DNA of 64,000 bases from an uncultured Lentisphaeria bacterium (GTDB lineage: Bacteria; Verrucomicrobiota; Lentisphaeria; Victivallales; Victivallaceae): NCBI GenBank assembly GCA_903863035.1, contig CAIPAT010000428.1:1-64000 (forward strand), given 5' to 3'. Made by a program: the position numbers and the translations under genes. Below, piece after piece: positions 45,605 to 54,109 of this stretch. A model generated the notes under the pieces. It did not search any database and was not told where the DNA came from. It worked only from the letters and a program-made list of their open reading frames with translations. Position 1 is the first letter of the stretch. Each line of letters begins with the position of its first letter.

Positions 45605-45715
45605 TGCGTCTCCGGATTTATTGCCGGTTTACCGCCGGCTGATAGCTATTCAGTTTTAAAAATCAAAACAACAGACTGCAATATACTGCTTTTTCTGACA
45701 ATTTCGCTTATAAAT

Positions 45716-45745
45716 TTGATTTATGAATGGAATTTTTTCTAAAAT
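45716..45745 (+). promoter_or_regulatory. Candidate sigma-70 promoter for tRNA-Gln
   Basis: TTGATT at 45716-45721 and TAAAAT at 45740-45745 are separated by 18 bp, about 50 bp before the tRNA gene. This matches the -35/-10 consensus at five and five of six positions respectively. No other promoter-like pair is as close. Confidence 0.4.
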
Positions 45746-45796
45746 GGATTAACTTTTATACCCAGTTCCGGGTGTTGCTTCTAAATCCCCGGATTT

Positions 45797-45870
45797 TACC
45801 CCGTGGTGTAATGGTAGCACAAGTGGTTTTGGTCCATTTAGTCGAGGTTCAAATCCTTGCGGGGTAGCCA
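45797..45870 (+). tRNA. tRNA-Gln (anticodon UUG), CCA encoded
   Basis: All arms can be folded by eye. The 7-bp acceptor TACCCCG (45797-45803) pairs with CGGGGTA (45860-45866). The D stem GTG/CAC carries a TAATGGTAG loop. The anticodon stem AGTGG/CCATT holds loop TTTTGGT with anticodon TTG at 45829-45831. The T stem CGAGG/CCTTG has loop TTCAAAT. Discriminator G and genomic CCA (45868-45870) end the 74-nt gene. It reads CAA glutamine codons. Confidence 0.93.
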
Positions 45871-46043
45871 CCTTACTGCGTTAGTCGAACCTTTGTAACT
45901 CATTTCTTATGTTTTTACCACAGCTGTCCTACAATTTAATGGCTTCATAGCTGATAGTATTTTCTTACCTGAAAGTTGACTTAAATTTGACTGAACAGAT
46001 ATTAACTCCAGTCGTTCCCGCGACCAGGAGAAAGGAAATAGCA

Positions 46044-46479
46044 ATGAGCATATTTCGTAGATTAACACATACATTATGATTGCCAGTATCATCTCGTCCG
46101 GGTTCCCAAATATCGTTATCGAATATTTGACGGCAAAGTTGGTGATGAGGCCAAGATTTGCATTCGGATGTTTACGGAGCAGTCAAACTGCGACGTTGTG
46201 GAATTGAACGTCCAGTTTGATCATGTACATTTGATTGCAATGATTCCACCTAAATTGTCAATATCTGATTTTGTCGGCAAAGTGAAAGGACGAAGCGCAA
46301 TAAGGATTTTGGGTATGTTCAGCGAGCTTCGGCTCAAGAAGTATTGGGGTAACCACCTGTGGACGCCAGGATATTGCGTTGACACAGTTGGTCTTGATGC
46401 CGAGATGATCCGTAAGTACGTTAAGTACCAAGAAAAGAAAGAGCGTAAACAAGAACAGCACCAGTTTAAATATAACTAA
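46044..46479 (+). pseudogene. tnpA: Frameshifted IS200/IS605-type transposase gene (tnpA, HUH Y1)
   Basis: The normal start is ATG 46044 with AAGGA at 7 bp, giving MSIFRRLTHTL before TGA at 46077. In the next frame, from 46075, the protein continues: YDCQYHLVRVPKYRYRIF, then CDVVELNVQFDHVHLIAMIPP (HUH motif as DHVHL), FVGKVKGRSAIRIL, NHLWTPGYCVDTVG and a C-terminal helix with the likely catalytic Tyr in IRKYVKYQ. One extra T at 46074-46075 breaks an otherwise full-length gene of about 144 residues. Only the part from ATG 46168 is open as it stands, which lacks the N-terminal strands. Probably inactive unless frameshifting occurs. No tnpB is present. Confidence 0.85.
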
Positions 46480-46517
46480 AAATACCTGAATTGGGGAACG
46501 ACTCGCTTGCCCTTCCA

Positions 46518-46534
46518 GGGTAAGCGCATTACCC
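46518..46534 (+). repeat. Perfect hairpin in the IS200-type 3' region
   Basis: GGGTAA (46518-46523) and TTACCC (46529-46534) flank a 5-nt loop, 39 bp after tnpA. It may be part of the right-end structure recognised by the transposase. Confidence 0.45.
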
Positions 46535-46552
46535 GCCTATGGGGGGATTAAG

Positions 46553-46590
46553 CAACACCCCGCCCTTTTGGACGGGGTTGTTTATTTTGT
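46553..46590 (+). terminator. GC-rich hairpin followed by T-rich tract after tnpA
   Basis: ACCCCG (46557-46562) pairs with CGGGGT (46573-46578), continued inside by CC/GG around a TTTT loop and outside by CA/TG. TGTTTATTTTG follows. It could be a transcription terminator or the right-end hairpin of the IS200-type element. Confidence 0.55.
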
Positions 46591-46700
46591 TAGGACAGAT
46601 GTGGTTATAGATGAAGGATATTTTCAGAATGTAAGTTTACTCCATTGAGCGCCGGCTAAGTCATTGCGAAATAAACAAACATGTTTTCCGGATATCGTTC

Positions 46701-49010
46701 TTACTTGCCGGTCTTTTCAGCAATGAACGCATTATCGAGTCCGGCAATTTTCGGGAGCCAGTCGTTGCGAAACACCTCTAAATCAAATTGCGGATTACCG
46801 CAGACCGTATGATTTACTCCGGCTTTACCATCTTTCAACTGCCAGGAAATCAACAATAAGCGTTTGACAGTAGTGCAAACTTTTACTCTGTCTACTACAA
46901 TTTTACCATTACATTTAACAACAAAATCTTTTTCACTGAAAATTTCATTATTACCGCTATTCCAAACTTTATAACGGCCGGTTATCTCTTGATTGGAGTC
47001 ATTTGCAACAATAACATTTTGATGCCAGCTGTCAGCATCACCAACCATTACAACCACATCCTGCTGCACTCGCTTGATGTAATGATAAGCAAGCTTTTTA
47101 CAGTAATAATAATCCACTACGGCATCAGAAAATTGAGGCCAGCAATCAATCAGATTCCACCACAAAATACCGGTCATTTTTGATTTGGAACGGACGAGCT
47201 CGATAAAAAACTTTTTAGCTTCCGCCTGGCAGATTTGACTTGCCAGTGCATAATCTTCAAGATTATCAGGAAGTTTACCAAACATCTCTTTAATCTGGTC
47301 GGCCATCAGATACGTTCTATAGTTCAAAGAAGCGTTATCGCCATGAAATGGATTACTGGCATGGAAATCCCATTCGTCATTGTTATTATACGGCCAAAGT
47401 TTGTCGCTGGATATGAACCTTTTGATCGAACTGGCGCCAGGACAGCCATGGTAGCCGATCTCGCTGGTAAAAGAGGCTTTGGTATTGCGGTAAAAGTCAC
47501 TTTTGAAATAGTCGCGAGGTCCCCATAAGTGTTGTTCCGGCGCTAGAAATGTAGGATCAAATCTTTCATTAATTGCTGCGCCTTTGGCCACTGCTTCAGG
47601 CGAATACCACGGAGAACTTGGCAAAAATACCCGCGTCGGATCATGTCGTAAAATTACTTGCGGCAATACTTTACGGGTTATCAGGTTCCGATTCGGGTCA
47701 AAATTCAACCCCCAAAACGGTACGCAGTCACACTCATTATCCCCAGCCCACAGCGCAATCGAGGGGTGATGCCGCAAACGTTTAACAATTTGTGTCGCTT
47801 CTTCTTCTATAACTTTCAAAAATTCATCATCCTGCGGATAAACTGCGCATCCCATCATAAAATCATGCCAGATCAGGATTCCATTTTGGTCACATAAATC
47901 GTAAAATACCGGCGATTCATAAATCCCGCCGCCCCATAGCCGCAGCATATTGCAATTTAAGTCAGCCGCCAACCCGATAAGTTCCGGCAGCCGCTTAACA
48001 TCGTTGGCATGTAAAGCATCGGCCGGAACATGGTTGCAGCCGTGAATATTAATTGGCGTGAAATTGACATAAAACTGGAAGTCTGGTTGTTCCCCATCAG
48101 TCCAGACCTCGTTCGCTTTTAAAGTTATTTTCCTAATACCGGTAGTAAATTTTTGTACGGCGATTACCGTTTCTCCGTTAAATAGCTCCACAGTTACGTC
48201 GTACAAATTAGCCTTGCCGTAACCGCGCGGCCACCATAACGCCGGATCGGGGATATCAAATCTTATGACTCCGGCAGTTGACCACGCCGGCATTTGAGTA
48301 CTGAAATTAGAGTTTCCGCAAACTCCTGAAACTTTAACAGCCAAATCTTTAATTACCGGTTGATCGGTAACAAAATGATAATTAAGCATCATCGTTGCCG
48401 TATTATTCTCGAGTCGCGCCAGATGCAGCGATATCTCTTTAAAATGTACCGGGGGGATATCCTGTAGATATACTGGCCTGAAGATGCCGCCAAGCGCCAT
48501 TCGCGGCGTGATATCCCATCCCCACGCGTGAGCCGGCTTGCGCACTCGCAGCGATTCATAATTGAACGGGTATGCGCTGAACGCCATTGCATCCAGTTCA
48601 TATTTGCGGAACATGTTATTGGCGCTGTGAATTTTTACGGTTAACTGATTTACGCCTTTCTTCAGCGCATTTGTCGACTCAAACTTTTGAGTGATAAGGG
48701 CATTCTGACAATTTCCAATATCATGTCCGTTCAAGTAGATTGTCGCATAACAGTCCAGCCCATCAAAGACCAGTTCAACTTTACGATTTACTCCGCCATA
48801 TTCGAATGTGCGCGAATACTCCCACTCGAAAAATTCATAATCCCGGAGTTTTTTAGCATTCATTTTGATATACGGGTCTGCAATAATACCGTTAGCAAAC
48901 AAATCAGTCTCAATATTCCCCGGCACCGTTGCAGTTAAATTCTCTACTTTAGCAGACCCTTGTTCTAATTGTCCGCCTAGCAGCCATTGACCATTTAAAT
49001 CGATTTTCAT
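46701..49010 (-). CDS. Family 2 glycoside hydrolase, beta-mannosidase-like
   Basis: A 769-residue retaining enzyme without signal peptide. The N-terminal sugar-binding domain has the LNGQWLLGG start and AHAWGWDITPRMALGGIFRPVYL (as WGWDITPR). An immunoglobulin-like domain follows, then the TIM barrel with MLRLWGGGIYE. The acid/base is Glu 426 in LWAGDNECD and the nucleophile Glu 517 in FTSEIGYHG. The WGWD and WxGxNE patterns are those of beta-mannosidases rather than beta-galactosidases. It is followed upstream by an AraC gene on the same strand, 161 bp away, which is a probable regulator. A GH26 mannanase remnant at 53585 also points to mannan use. Confidence 0.87.
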   Translation of the reverse strand: MKIDLNGQWLLGGQLEQGSAKVENLTATVPGNIETDLFANGIIADPYIKMNAKKLRDYEFFEWEYSRTFEYGGVNRKVELVFDGLDCYATIYLNGHDIGNCQNALITQKFESTNALKKGVNQLTVKIHSANNMFRKYELDAMAFSAYPFNYESLRVRKPAHAWGWDITPRMALGGIFRPVYLQDIPPVHFKEISLHLARLENNTATMMLNYHFVTDQPVIKDLAVKVSGVCGNSNFSTQMPAWSTAGVIRFDIPDPALWWPRGYGKANLYDVTVELFNGETVIAVQKFTTGIRKITLKANEVWTDGEQPDFQFYVNFTPINIHGCNHVPADALHANDVKRLPELIGLAADLNCNMLRLWGGGIYESPVFYDLCDQNGILIWHDFMMGCAVYPQDDEFLKVIEEEATQIVKRLRHHPSIALWAGDNECDCVPFWGLNFDPNRNLITRKVLPQVILRHDPTRVFLPSSPWYSPEAVAKGAAINERFDPTFLAPEQHLWGPRDYFKSDFYRNTKASFTSEIGYHGCPGASSIKRFISSDKLWPYNNNDEWDFHASNPFHGDNASLNYRTYLMADQIKEMFGKLPDNLEDYALASQICQAEAKKFFIELVRSKSKMTGILWWNLIDCWPQFSDAVVDYYYCKKLAYHYIKRVQQDVVVMVGDADSWHQNVIVANDSNQEITGRYKVWNSGNNEIFSEKDFVVKCNGKIVVDRVKVCTTVKRLLLISWQLKDGKAGVNHTVCGNPQFDLEVFRNDWLPKIAGLDNAFIAEKTGK

Positions 49011-49171
49011 GGTTAAATTTTCTATATTTATGGTTCAACACACATTTGTTTCAACGAAATAAAAAAAGATATTCAGTGGTATGTATACACCGGTAAGCCT
49101 GTTCAGTCAAATTTTATCGTAGATTTATTTATTACGCAATTTGTCTGATTCCAGGATTGTTTCATGAATAA

Positions 49172-50041
49172 TTATATTTTTAATGAAGGCGGCTGCCGGG
49201 AACCAGTTTGCAGTGAATGAAAGAACATGGTACTGTTGGCCTGACGGTAGGCGGAGGCGGTTACGCCGGTTTCCAGACGGAAACGGCGGGAGAAATACAA
49301 CTGATCATTGAAGCCGGACTGGGCGGCGACCTCGCCGATACTTAGCGTTGTTTCCGTCAGCAGCCGTCGCGCTTTTCTGATCCTGCGGTCAATCAGAAAT
49401 TCTCCGGGTGGCAGTTGAATATACATCAGCCAGTATCGACGGAAAGTGGCAGTCGATATCCCCATTGCGTTGGCGATTGCGTCAAAATCATGATAATCTT
49501 CGGGATGCAGCGTGATCAGCATTGCTGTTTCATGGATTTGCCGTTCGTATTTGCCGGTATGCAAGCCAGTTCTTTCAATCAGGGTCTCCAGCACCATCCA
49601 TTCGCAAAGGTGATCGATGCGGTCGGCATTGCCGGGGTGATCCGGCTGTATCATCAGCCGCCTGGCGGTTTCAACGGCTTCCGGAATATGCCTGGTTTCG
49701 CTGATATTCCACATGAACAGGCCGTCCTTGAACAGTTTTCTTTCCCTGAGAGCGGTGCCGGCGGATTCCGGATAGATCATGTAGAATTCTTCCCAGGTTG
49801 TTTCCGGACCGTAATCCATCATTTCGCCGGGCCACTGTGTCAGCACACAGGGGGCGTTTACTTCATATAGTTTGCCTTGATAGCGATAATTGCCGTGTCC
49901 GTTGAGAATTAATGAAAAGTTATATGAGTTAAAAATCATGTTGATCCGATTGGTTTTCCGGCTCATCCACCCGACTGAGTTGATTTGCGGCGCAGTATTG
50001 AAACTGCGTTTTATTCCGGCAATATGTTTCGTTAAATTCAC
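49172..50041 (-). CDS. AraC-family transcriptional regulator
   Basis: A 289-residue regulator. The N-terminal half is a cupin-like sensor (LILNGHGNYRYQGKLYEV), and the C-terminal 100 residues form the double HTH (FDAIANAMGISTATFRRYW, then IGEVAAQSGFNDQLYFSRRFR). It starts with GTG, with a strong GGAGG at 4 bp. It lies between the GH2 gene (same strand) and a Gfo/Idh-ThuA operon (divergent) and may control both. The inducer is unknown. Confidence 0.87.
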   Translation of the reverse strand: MNLTKHIAGIKRSFNTAPQINSVGWMSRKTNRINMIFNSYNFSLILNGHGNYRYQGKLYEVNAPCVLTQWPGEMMDYGPETTWEEFYMIYPESAGTALRERKLFKDGLFMWNISETRHIPEAVETARRLMIQPDHPGNADRIDHLCEWMVLETLIERTGLHTGKYERQIHETAMLITLHPEDYHDFDAIANAMGISTATFRRYWLMYIQLPPGEFLIDRRIRKARRLLTETTLSIGEVAAQSGFNDQLYFSRRFRLETGVTASAYRQANSTMFFHSLQTGSRQPPSLKI

Positions 50042-50087
50042 AGAGCCTCCGGTTCGCCTGGTTTGGTACTTATTGTTTTGATTGAAT

Positions 50088-50118
50088 AATCCATATTAAT
50101 GAATATGTAGTCCATTGT
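50088..50118. promoter_or_regulatory. Candidate AraC-family operator, two direct repeats with 21-bp period
   Basis: AATCCATATT (50088-50097) and AGTCCATTGT (50109-50118) share TCCATw/TCCATT with an exact 21-bp period in the region between the AraC gene and the Gfo/Idh gene. The AATCCAT core and period are the same as at 9734-9764, beside the other AraC gene. No footprint can be inferred beyond this. Confidence 0.45.
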
Positions 50119-50206
50119 TATATTCAGTATAAAATATTATATTTAATAAATAGTATATAAATAATATAACGCGACTCAATCTAATTCAATAAACAGGGTT
50201 GTGAAA

Positions 50207-51313
50207 ATGGCTAAAAAAGTAAAAGTCGGGGTTATCGGTTGCGGTAATATCAGCGATGCTTATTTCAAAGCGTCGCAGATATTCAAAATTTTGGAAATTG
50301 TGACTTGTGCTGATCAATGGCGCGAGGCGGCGGAAGCCAAAGCCGTGATTTACGGTTTGAAGATTCTGACAGTCGAAGAATTACTGGCGGATAAATCAAT
50401 TGAAATTGTGTTGAATCTGACCACGCCGCAGGCGCATACTGCTATCAATCTACTCGCGTTGAAGGCCGGAAAACATGCCTACTGTGAAAAGCCGTTCGGT
50501 CTGGATCGTAAATCCGGCAAGGAAGTATTGCAGCTGGCGGCAAAAAAACAGTTATATACCGGCTGTGCTCCGGATACTTTTCTCGGCGGCAGCCATCAGA
50601 CCTGTCGCAAGCTGATTGACGACGGCATCATCGGCACCCCGCTTTCCGGCACGGCATACATGATGTGTCACGGCCATGAATCATGGCATCCCGCTCCTGC
50701 GTTTTATTATCTGAAAGGCGGCGGTCCGCTGTTTGACATGGGCCCATATTATATTACCGCGCTGGTAAATATGCTGGGGCCGGTCAGGAAAGTCGCGGCC
50801 ATCAATACCAGAGGTTTTAACACAAGGCTTGCCACTTCTGAAAAAGCTAAAGGGCGGCGGTTGAAAGTTGAAGTCAATACACATGTTGCCGGACTGCTGG
50901 AATTTGTGTCCGGCGCTGTAATTACCCTGGTTACCAGCTTCGATGTATGGAAGCATACTAACCACAATATCGAGATTCATGGAACTGAAGGCAGTATGCG
51001 CGTTCCCGACCCCAACGGGTTCGGCGGTAAAATCTCGATTTTCAAACCAGGCATGCCGGACTGGGAAGAGGTTGTCCCGGCGTTCGGATATCTGGAAAAC
51101 ATGCGCAGTATCGGACTGGCCGATATGGCGGAGTCCATCCGGCGGCAGATTCCATGCCGCTGTTCCGGAGAACTGGCGTTTCATGTGCTGGATGTCATGT
51201 GCTCGCTGGAGGAGGCATCCGCTGCGGGAAAACATATTACGCTCAAGAGTGTTTGCGCACGGCCGGCGGCATTACAGGCCGGTCTGAAGCACGGCAAGCT
51301 CTTTCTCAACTGA
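50207..51313 (+). CDS. Gfo/Idh/MocA-family NAD(P)-dependent oxidoreductase
   Basis: A 368-residue sugar or inositol dehydrogenase-like enzyme. [16 protein letters not shown] near the N-terminus is the dinucleotide-binding fold, [10 protein letters not shown] carries the EKP motif (Lys for catalysis), and [18 protein letters not shown] is the family HD-type region with Asp replacing the common pattern. No twin-arginine signal is present. ATG 50207 with AGGG at 8 bp is chosen over GTG 50201. The ThuA gene follows after 26 bp; this pair is common in trehalose or other disaccharide catabolism. Confidence 0.9.
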   Translation: MAKKVKVGVIGCGNISDAYFKASQIFKILEIVTCADQWREAAEAKAVIYGLKILTVEELLADKSIEIVLNLTTPQAHTAINLLALKAGKHAYCEKPFGLDRKSGKEVLQLAAKKQLYTGCAPDTFLGGSHQTCRKLIDDGIIGTPLSGTAYMMCHGHESWHPAPAFYYLKGGGPLFDMGPYYITALVNMLGPVRKVAAINTRGFNTRLATSEKAKGRRLKVEVNTHVAGLLEFVSGAVITLVTSFDVWKHTNHNIEIHGTEGSMRVPDPNGFGGKISIFKPGMPDWEEVVPAFGYLENMRSIGLADMAESIRRQIPCRCSGELAFHVLDVMCSLEEASAAGKHITLKSVCARPAALQAGLKHGKLFLN

Positions 51314-51339
51314 AACTACTAATTAGAAAGATGGAAGTT

Positions 51340-51987
51340 ATGAATAAAAAAGTTTTTATGACATGGGGCGGCTGGGACGGGCATGAACCGGAACAGACCG
51401 CAAAATTATTTGCCAAGTTGCTTACGGAACATGGATTAGAGGTGGAAATCAGCAATTCGCTGGAGCCGCTGGCCGACAAAGAAAAAATGGCATCGTTCGC
51501 CTTGATTATTCCAGTCTGGACGATGTCGAAAATCAGCAAAGAACAGGCGGACGGTTTGCTGGAAGCTGTCAAGAATGGCACGGGGATCGGCGGCTGGCAC
51601 GGCGGGATGTGCGATGCTTTCCGCGAACATACTGAATATCAGTGGATGACCGGCGGGCAGTGGGTGGCACACCCCGGCAACATCATTGAATATGAAGTCA
51701 ACATCATTGATCATGATGATCCCATTACTCGCGGCATAAAAGATTTCAAAATACATTCAGAACAATACTATATGCATACTGATCCGGGCAATAAAGTACT
51801 GGCAGTCACCACATTTTCCGGTGAACACGCCGGATGGATTGACGGAACCGTCATGCCGGTTGTCTGGAAAAGAAAATATGGTGAAGGACGCGTCTTTTAC
51901 AGCTCGCTTGGACATGTGGCTGCGGATTTTAACTGTCCTGAAGCAAAAGAAATTGCAATTCGCGGATTGCTCTGGGCCGCCCGGTAA
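51340..51987 (+). CDS. ThuA-domain protein (trehalose-utilization type)
   Basis: A 215-residue protein with the ThuA glutamine-amidotransferase-like fold: [13 protein letters not shown] at the start, [12 protein letters not shown] (the loop that replaces the class I GAT nucleophile elbow), [23 protein letters not shown], and [13 protein letters not shown]. Members act with Gfo/Idh oxidoreductases on keto-sugars, though the reaction is not settled. ATG 51340 is preferred to ATG 51331 because it gives the usual family N-terminus; a GGAAG lies just before it. A strong hairpin follows. Confidence 0.87.
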   Translation: MNKKVFMTWGGWDGHEPEQTAKLFAKLLTEHGLEVEISNSLEPLADKEKMASFALIIPVWTMSKISKEQADGLLEAVKNGTGIGGWHGGMCDAFREHTEYQWMTGGQWVAHPGNIIEYEVNIIDHDDPITRGIKDFKIHSEQYYMHTDPGNKVLAVTTFSGEHAGWIDGTVMPVVWKRKYGEGRVFYSSLGHVAADFNCPEAKEIAIRGLLWAAR

Positions 51988-52039
51988 TCTCGTTCATCGT
52001 TCCGTCGTCGGAGCATGTCTCTGTGCGGCGGAATGCAGG

Positions 52040-52065
52040 GTAAATCTTGACCGTTCAAGGTTTAC
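52040..52065 (+). terminator. Strong hairpin downstream of the Gfo/Idh-ThuA operon
   Basis: GTAAATCTTGA (52040-52050) pairs with TCAAGGTTTAC (52055-52065) over 11 bp (one G-U) with a CCGT tetraloop. No T tract follows, so it may stabilise the 3' end of the mRNA or be a weak terminator. Confidence 0.4.
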
Positions 52066-52089
52066 TCTGGTAGATGCCTGAAATCATAA

Positions 52090-52179
52090 TTAAAACTCTT
52101 CTCCGAACTGTTCAACCGGCAGCAAATGATTTAACTGATCGTTTGCGTTGCCGTCCGGTATTGTTAAAACCCGAAACAT
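52090..52179 (-). CDS. Possible 29-residue small ORF of unknown function
   Basis: A short minus-strand frame from ATG 52179 to TAA 52090 encodes MFRVLTIPDGNAND, then QLNHLLPVEQFGEEF. Its acidic, non-random composition suggests coding sequence or the tail of a lost gene. The ribosome site is poor and no family is recognised. The surrounding 280 bp hold no other gene. Confidence 0.2.
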   Translation of the reverse strand: MFRVLTIPDGNANDQLNHLLPVEQFGEEF

Positions 52180-52273
52180 TATCACTTTTTTCGGAACATT
52201 GATTTACAGTTCATGGTTTTCATGCTAATATTAACGTTTATTGTTTTGGCAGATAAATTCATTTAGAAGGTTA

Positions 52274-52828
52274 ATGATTGTGACAGATTATAATATTTAT
52301 TGCTATGGCTTACTAGCTGCTGCCGTAATTGCTGCGGTAATTGGAGTATGGTGCCAGCGGATGGACCAGACCAGTCTTTCGTTTTGGGAGAAATTTCCCA
52401 GGAACCGTACAGCCGGGACGATTATCGGTTTTCTGGCGTTGCTTTGGTGCGTGCCTCATGCCGCGCCGATAGTATGGGACTGGATGCAGGGATGGCTTTA
52501 TCCGCTGGTATTCATCTGTACTGTGCTGGGCTGCCTTTTTCTGGATTATCTTTTTGCGCGTTCACTTGGCGGTATTTTTATCCTCGGCGCTATCTATTTC
52601 CTGCATGAATCCTTCACGTTCCATACTCCGGCAGCATGGATTTTGGTCTTGATCTGCTGGACTATCGGCATTGCCGGGCTTTTTCTGTCCGCCAAACCGC
52701 ATTTACTGCGTGATTTTATCAGGCTGATCGCCAGAGACAAACTATGGCGGGCTGTTGCAACGGGCTTTTTTATGTTTTTTGCCGGATACTCTATGATTGT
52801 CGGAATTATGCACCTGACAAGGGGGTGA
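52274..52828 (+). CDS. Hypothetical membrane protein with about five helices
   Basis: A 184-residue hydrophobic protein with helices near 8-28, 48-66, 74-94, 98-112, 120-138 and 158-178. Charged loops face both sides (QRMDQTSLSFWEKFPRNR, KPHLLRDFIRLIARDK). I do not recognise a family. ATG 52274 has AGAAGG at 3 bp; GTG 52280, at better spacing, is also possible. It ends 3 bp before rsmG, whose ribosome site lies within its end, so the two are cotranscribed. Confidence 0.65.
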   Translation: MIVTDYNIYCYGLLAAAVIAAVIGVWCQRMDQTSLSFWEKFPRNRTAGTIIGFLALLWCVPHAAPIVWDWMQGWLYPLVFICTVLGCLFLDYLFARSLGGIFILGAIYFLHESFTFHTPAAWILVLICWTIGIAGLFLSAKPHLLRDFIRLIARDKLWRAVATGFFMFFAGYSMIVGIMHLTRG

Positions 52829-52831
52829 TCT

Positions 52832-53500
52832 GTGCAGAATATCAATGCACGTTTTGAGCTGGAACTATTTTGCGTTCAATGTCATATTGCTGATTATGAC
52901 GTTTTTATTGAAAAATGCCTTAATCTATACAGTCTGCTTACGGTTGCCAATCAGGACGTTAATCTGACCAGGATTGAAGATGAGTCGGCTTTCTGGGACC
53001 GGCATATTGCAGATTCAATCGCGATAGCCATGTTTTTTCCTGAACTGACGACAGCTTCATTAGCCCTGGCTGACATCGGCTGCGGAGCCGGTTTTCCGGC
53101 AATCCCGCTGGCTATGGCCTTCCCTCAATTAAAGATAACCGCGATTGACTCAATTGCGAAAAAAACTAGATTTGTAGAACTGGCGGCGGAGAAACTTGAA
53201 ATCCGCAATCTAGAAGTAGTTACTGCCCGTTCCAAAGAGTTGCCGCACAAACCGGGATGGTGCGAAAGATTTGATATCGTTTCCGCCCGTGCAGTCGCCG
53301 ACGCCAGGTCGTTGTTCCGCGAGAATCGTCAACTTCTGAAAAAAAATGGAAAGTTCATTTTTTATAAAACCCCGGATCAGATTACTGCAGAAATCGAAGA
53401 GGTTAGAAAAGCCTCGTCGAAATATGGTTTGAACTGGCAGACGACGCCTGCTTTTCAGCTGCCCGGCGGCAGCGGACAGCGGCAATTCCTGTTTACCTGA
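52832..53500 (+). CDS. rsmG: 16S rRNA (guanine-527-N7)-methyltransferase RsmG
   Basis: A 222-residue SAM enzyme that methylates G527 of 16S rRNA. The family pattern is complete: YSLLTVANQDVNLTRIED (early helix), FWDRHIADSI, the SAM loop ALADIGCGAGFPAIPLA (about 78-94), ITAIDSIAKKTRFV, FDIVSARAVADA and YKTPD. It starts with GTG at 52832, with AGGGGG 7 bp upstream inside the preceding gene. Confidence 0.93.
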   Translation: MQNINARFELELFCVQCHIADYDVFIEKCLNLYSLLTVANQDVNLTRIEDESAFWDRHIADSIAIAMFFPELTTASLALADIGCGAGFPAIPLAMAFPQLKITAIDSIAKKTRFVELAAEKLEIRNLEVVTARSKELPHKPGWCERFDIVSARAVADARSLFRENRQLLKKNGKFIFYKTPDQITAEIEEVRKASSKYGLNWQTTPAFQLPGGSGQRQFLFT

Positions 53501-53501
53501 A

Positions 53502-53585
53502 CTATGCCGGCGCTTCTTTCTTTTTACGCCATTCAGTCGTAGAAACTCCGTAGAAATCGAGAAATTGACGGTTGAAGTTAGAATA
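53502..53585 (-). pseudogene. C-terminal remnant of an AraC-family regulator
   Basis: The minus strand reads YSNFNRQFLDFYGVSTTEW followed by RKKKEAPA and a stop. This is the last helix-turn-helix and end of an AraC-family protein. The homology starts abruptly at 53585, where the GH26 remnant begins on the other strand. All of the sensor domain and first HTH are gone. It directly abuts the rsmG stop. Confidence 0.75.
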
Positions 53586-53913
53586 TGTACTACGACACTC
53601 TGGACTCTGCTGCGGAAAGCCTACCATGATTCTCTCCAGACTGGGTAAACCTTTTGCCTTGGCCGAATACGGCCCCGACAACAAGACAACCACCAAGTGC
53701 GGAACCCTGGACCTTACCATGCTGATCAGCCAGATCAAGCAGGTTATGCCGAACGTAATCTATTTTAAATTGTGGTCAGACTATAACGGTCCGGCCGGCA
53801 ACATGTACTGGTCACTCATCAGTAACAAACGCGCTGCTGAACTGTTGAATGACCCGTGGGTTATTACGGCTGAAGAAGTTCCAAAGTTTGGACGCACTCT
53901 GACGGGAAAATAG
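53585..53913 (+). pseudogene. 3' remnant of a GH26 beta-mannanase-like gene, frameshifted
   Basis: From 53585 one frame reads MYYDTLDSAAESLP and stops. From about 53626 the next frame reads MILSRLGKPFALAEYGP, then DLTMLISQIKQVMPNVIYF, KLWSDYNGPAGNMYW and LLNDPWVITAEEVP. This is the C-terminal quarter of a GH26-type mannanase, including the nucleophile-region Glu in ALAEYGP. The catalytic acid region and all N-terminal parts are missing, and a one-base shift separates the two frames. An open frame from 53572 exists but starts in sequence that belongs to the AraC remnant. Confidence 0.72.
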
Positions 53914-53929
53914 AAGCCATCTCAATAGG

Positions 53930-53982
53930 ACCAAAACACGTCAGTTGGGAATAGGCATATAACTTGCGTTTTGGTATTTTTA
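53930..53982 (+). terminator. Possible terminator of the former mannanase gene
   Basis: ACCAAAAC (53930-53937) pairs with GTTTTGGT (53968-53975), with a 30-nt loop and ATTTTTAAG after it. The long loop makes this uncertain. Confidence 0.3.
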
Positions 53983-54109
53983 AGCTTAAAACAATTTATT
54001 GTGTTCTCAAATGACAACGCTAATATCTTGCTCCGCAATCCTGCCCGTCTATTCTTAAATTTTAAGCCGTGTAAAGTATAGCTAACGAATCAAAATAAAA
54101 TTCAATAAA

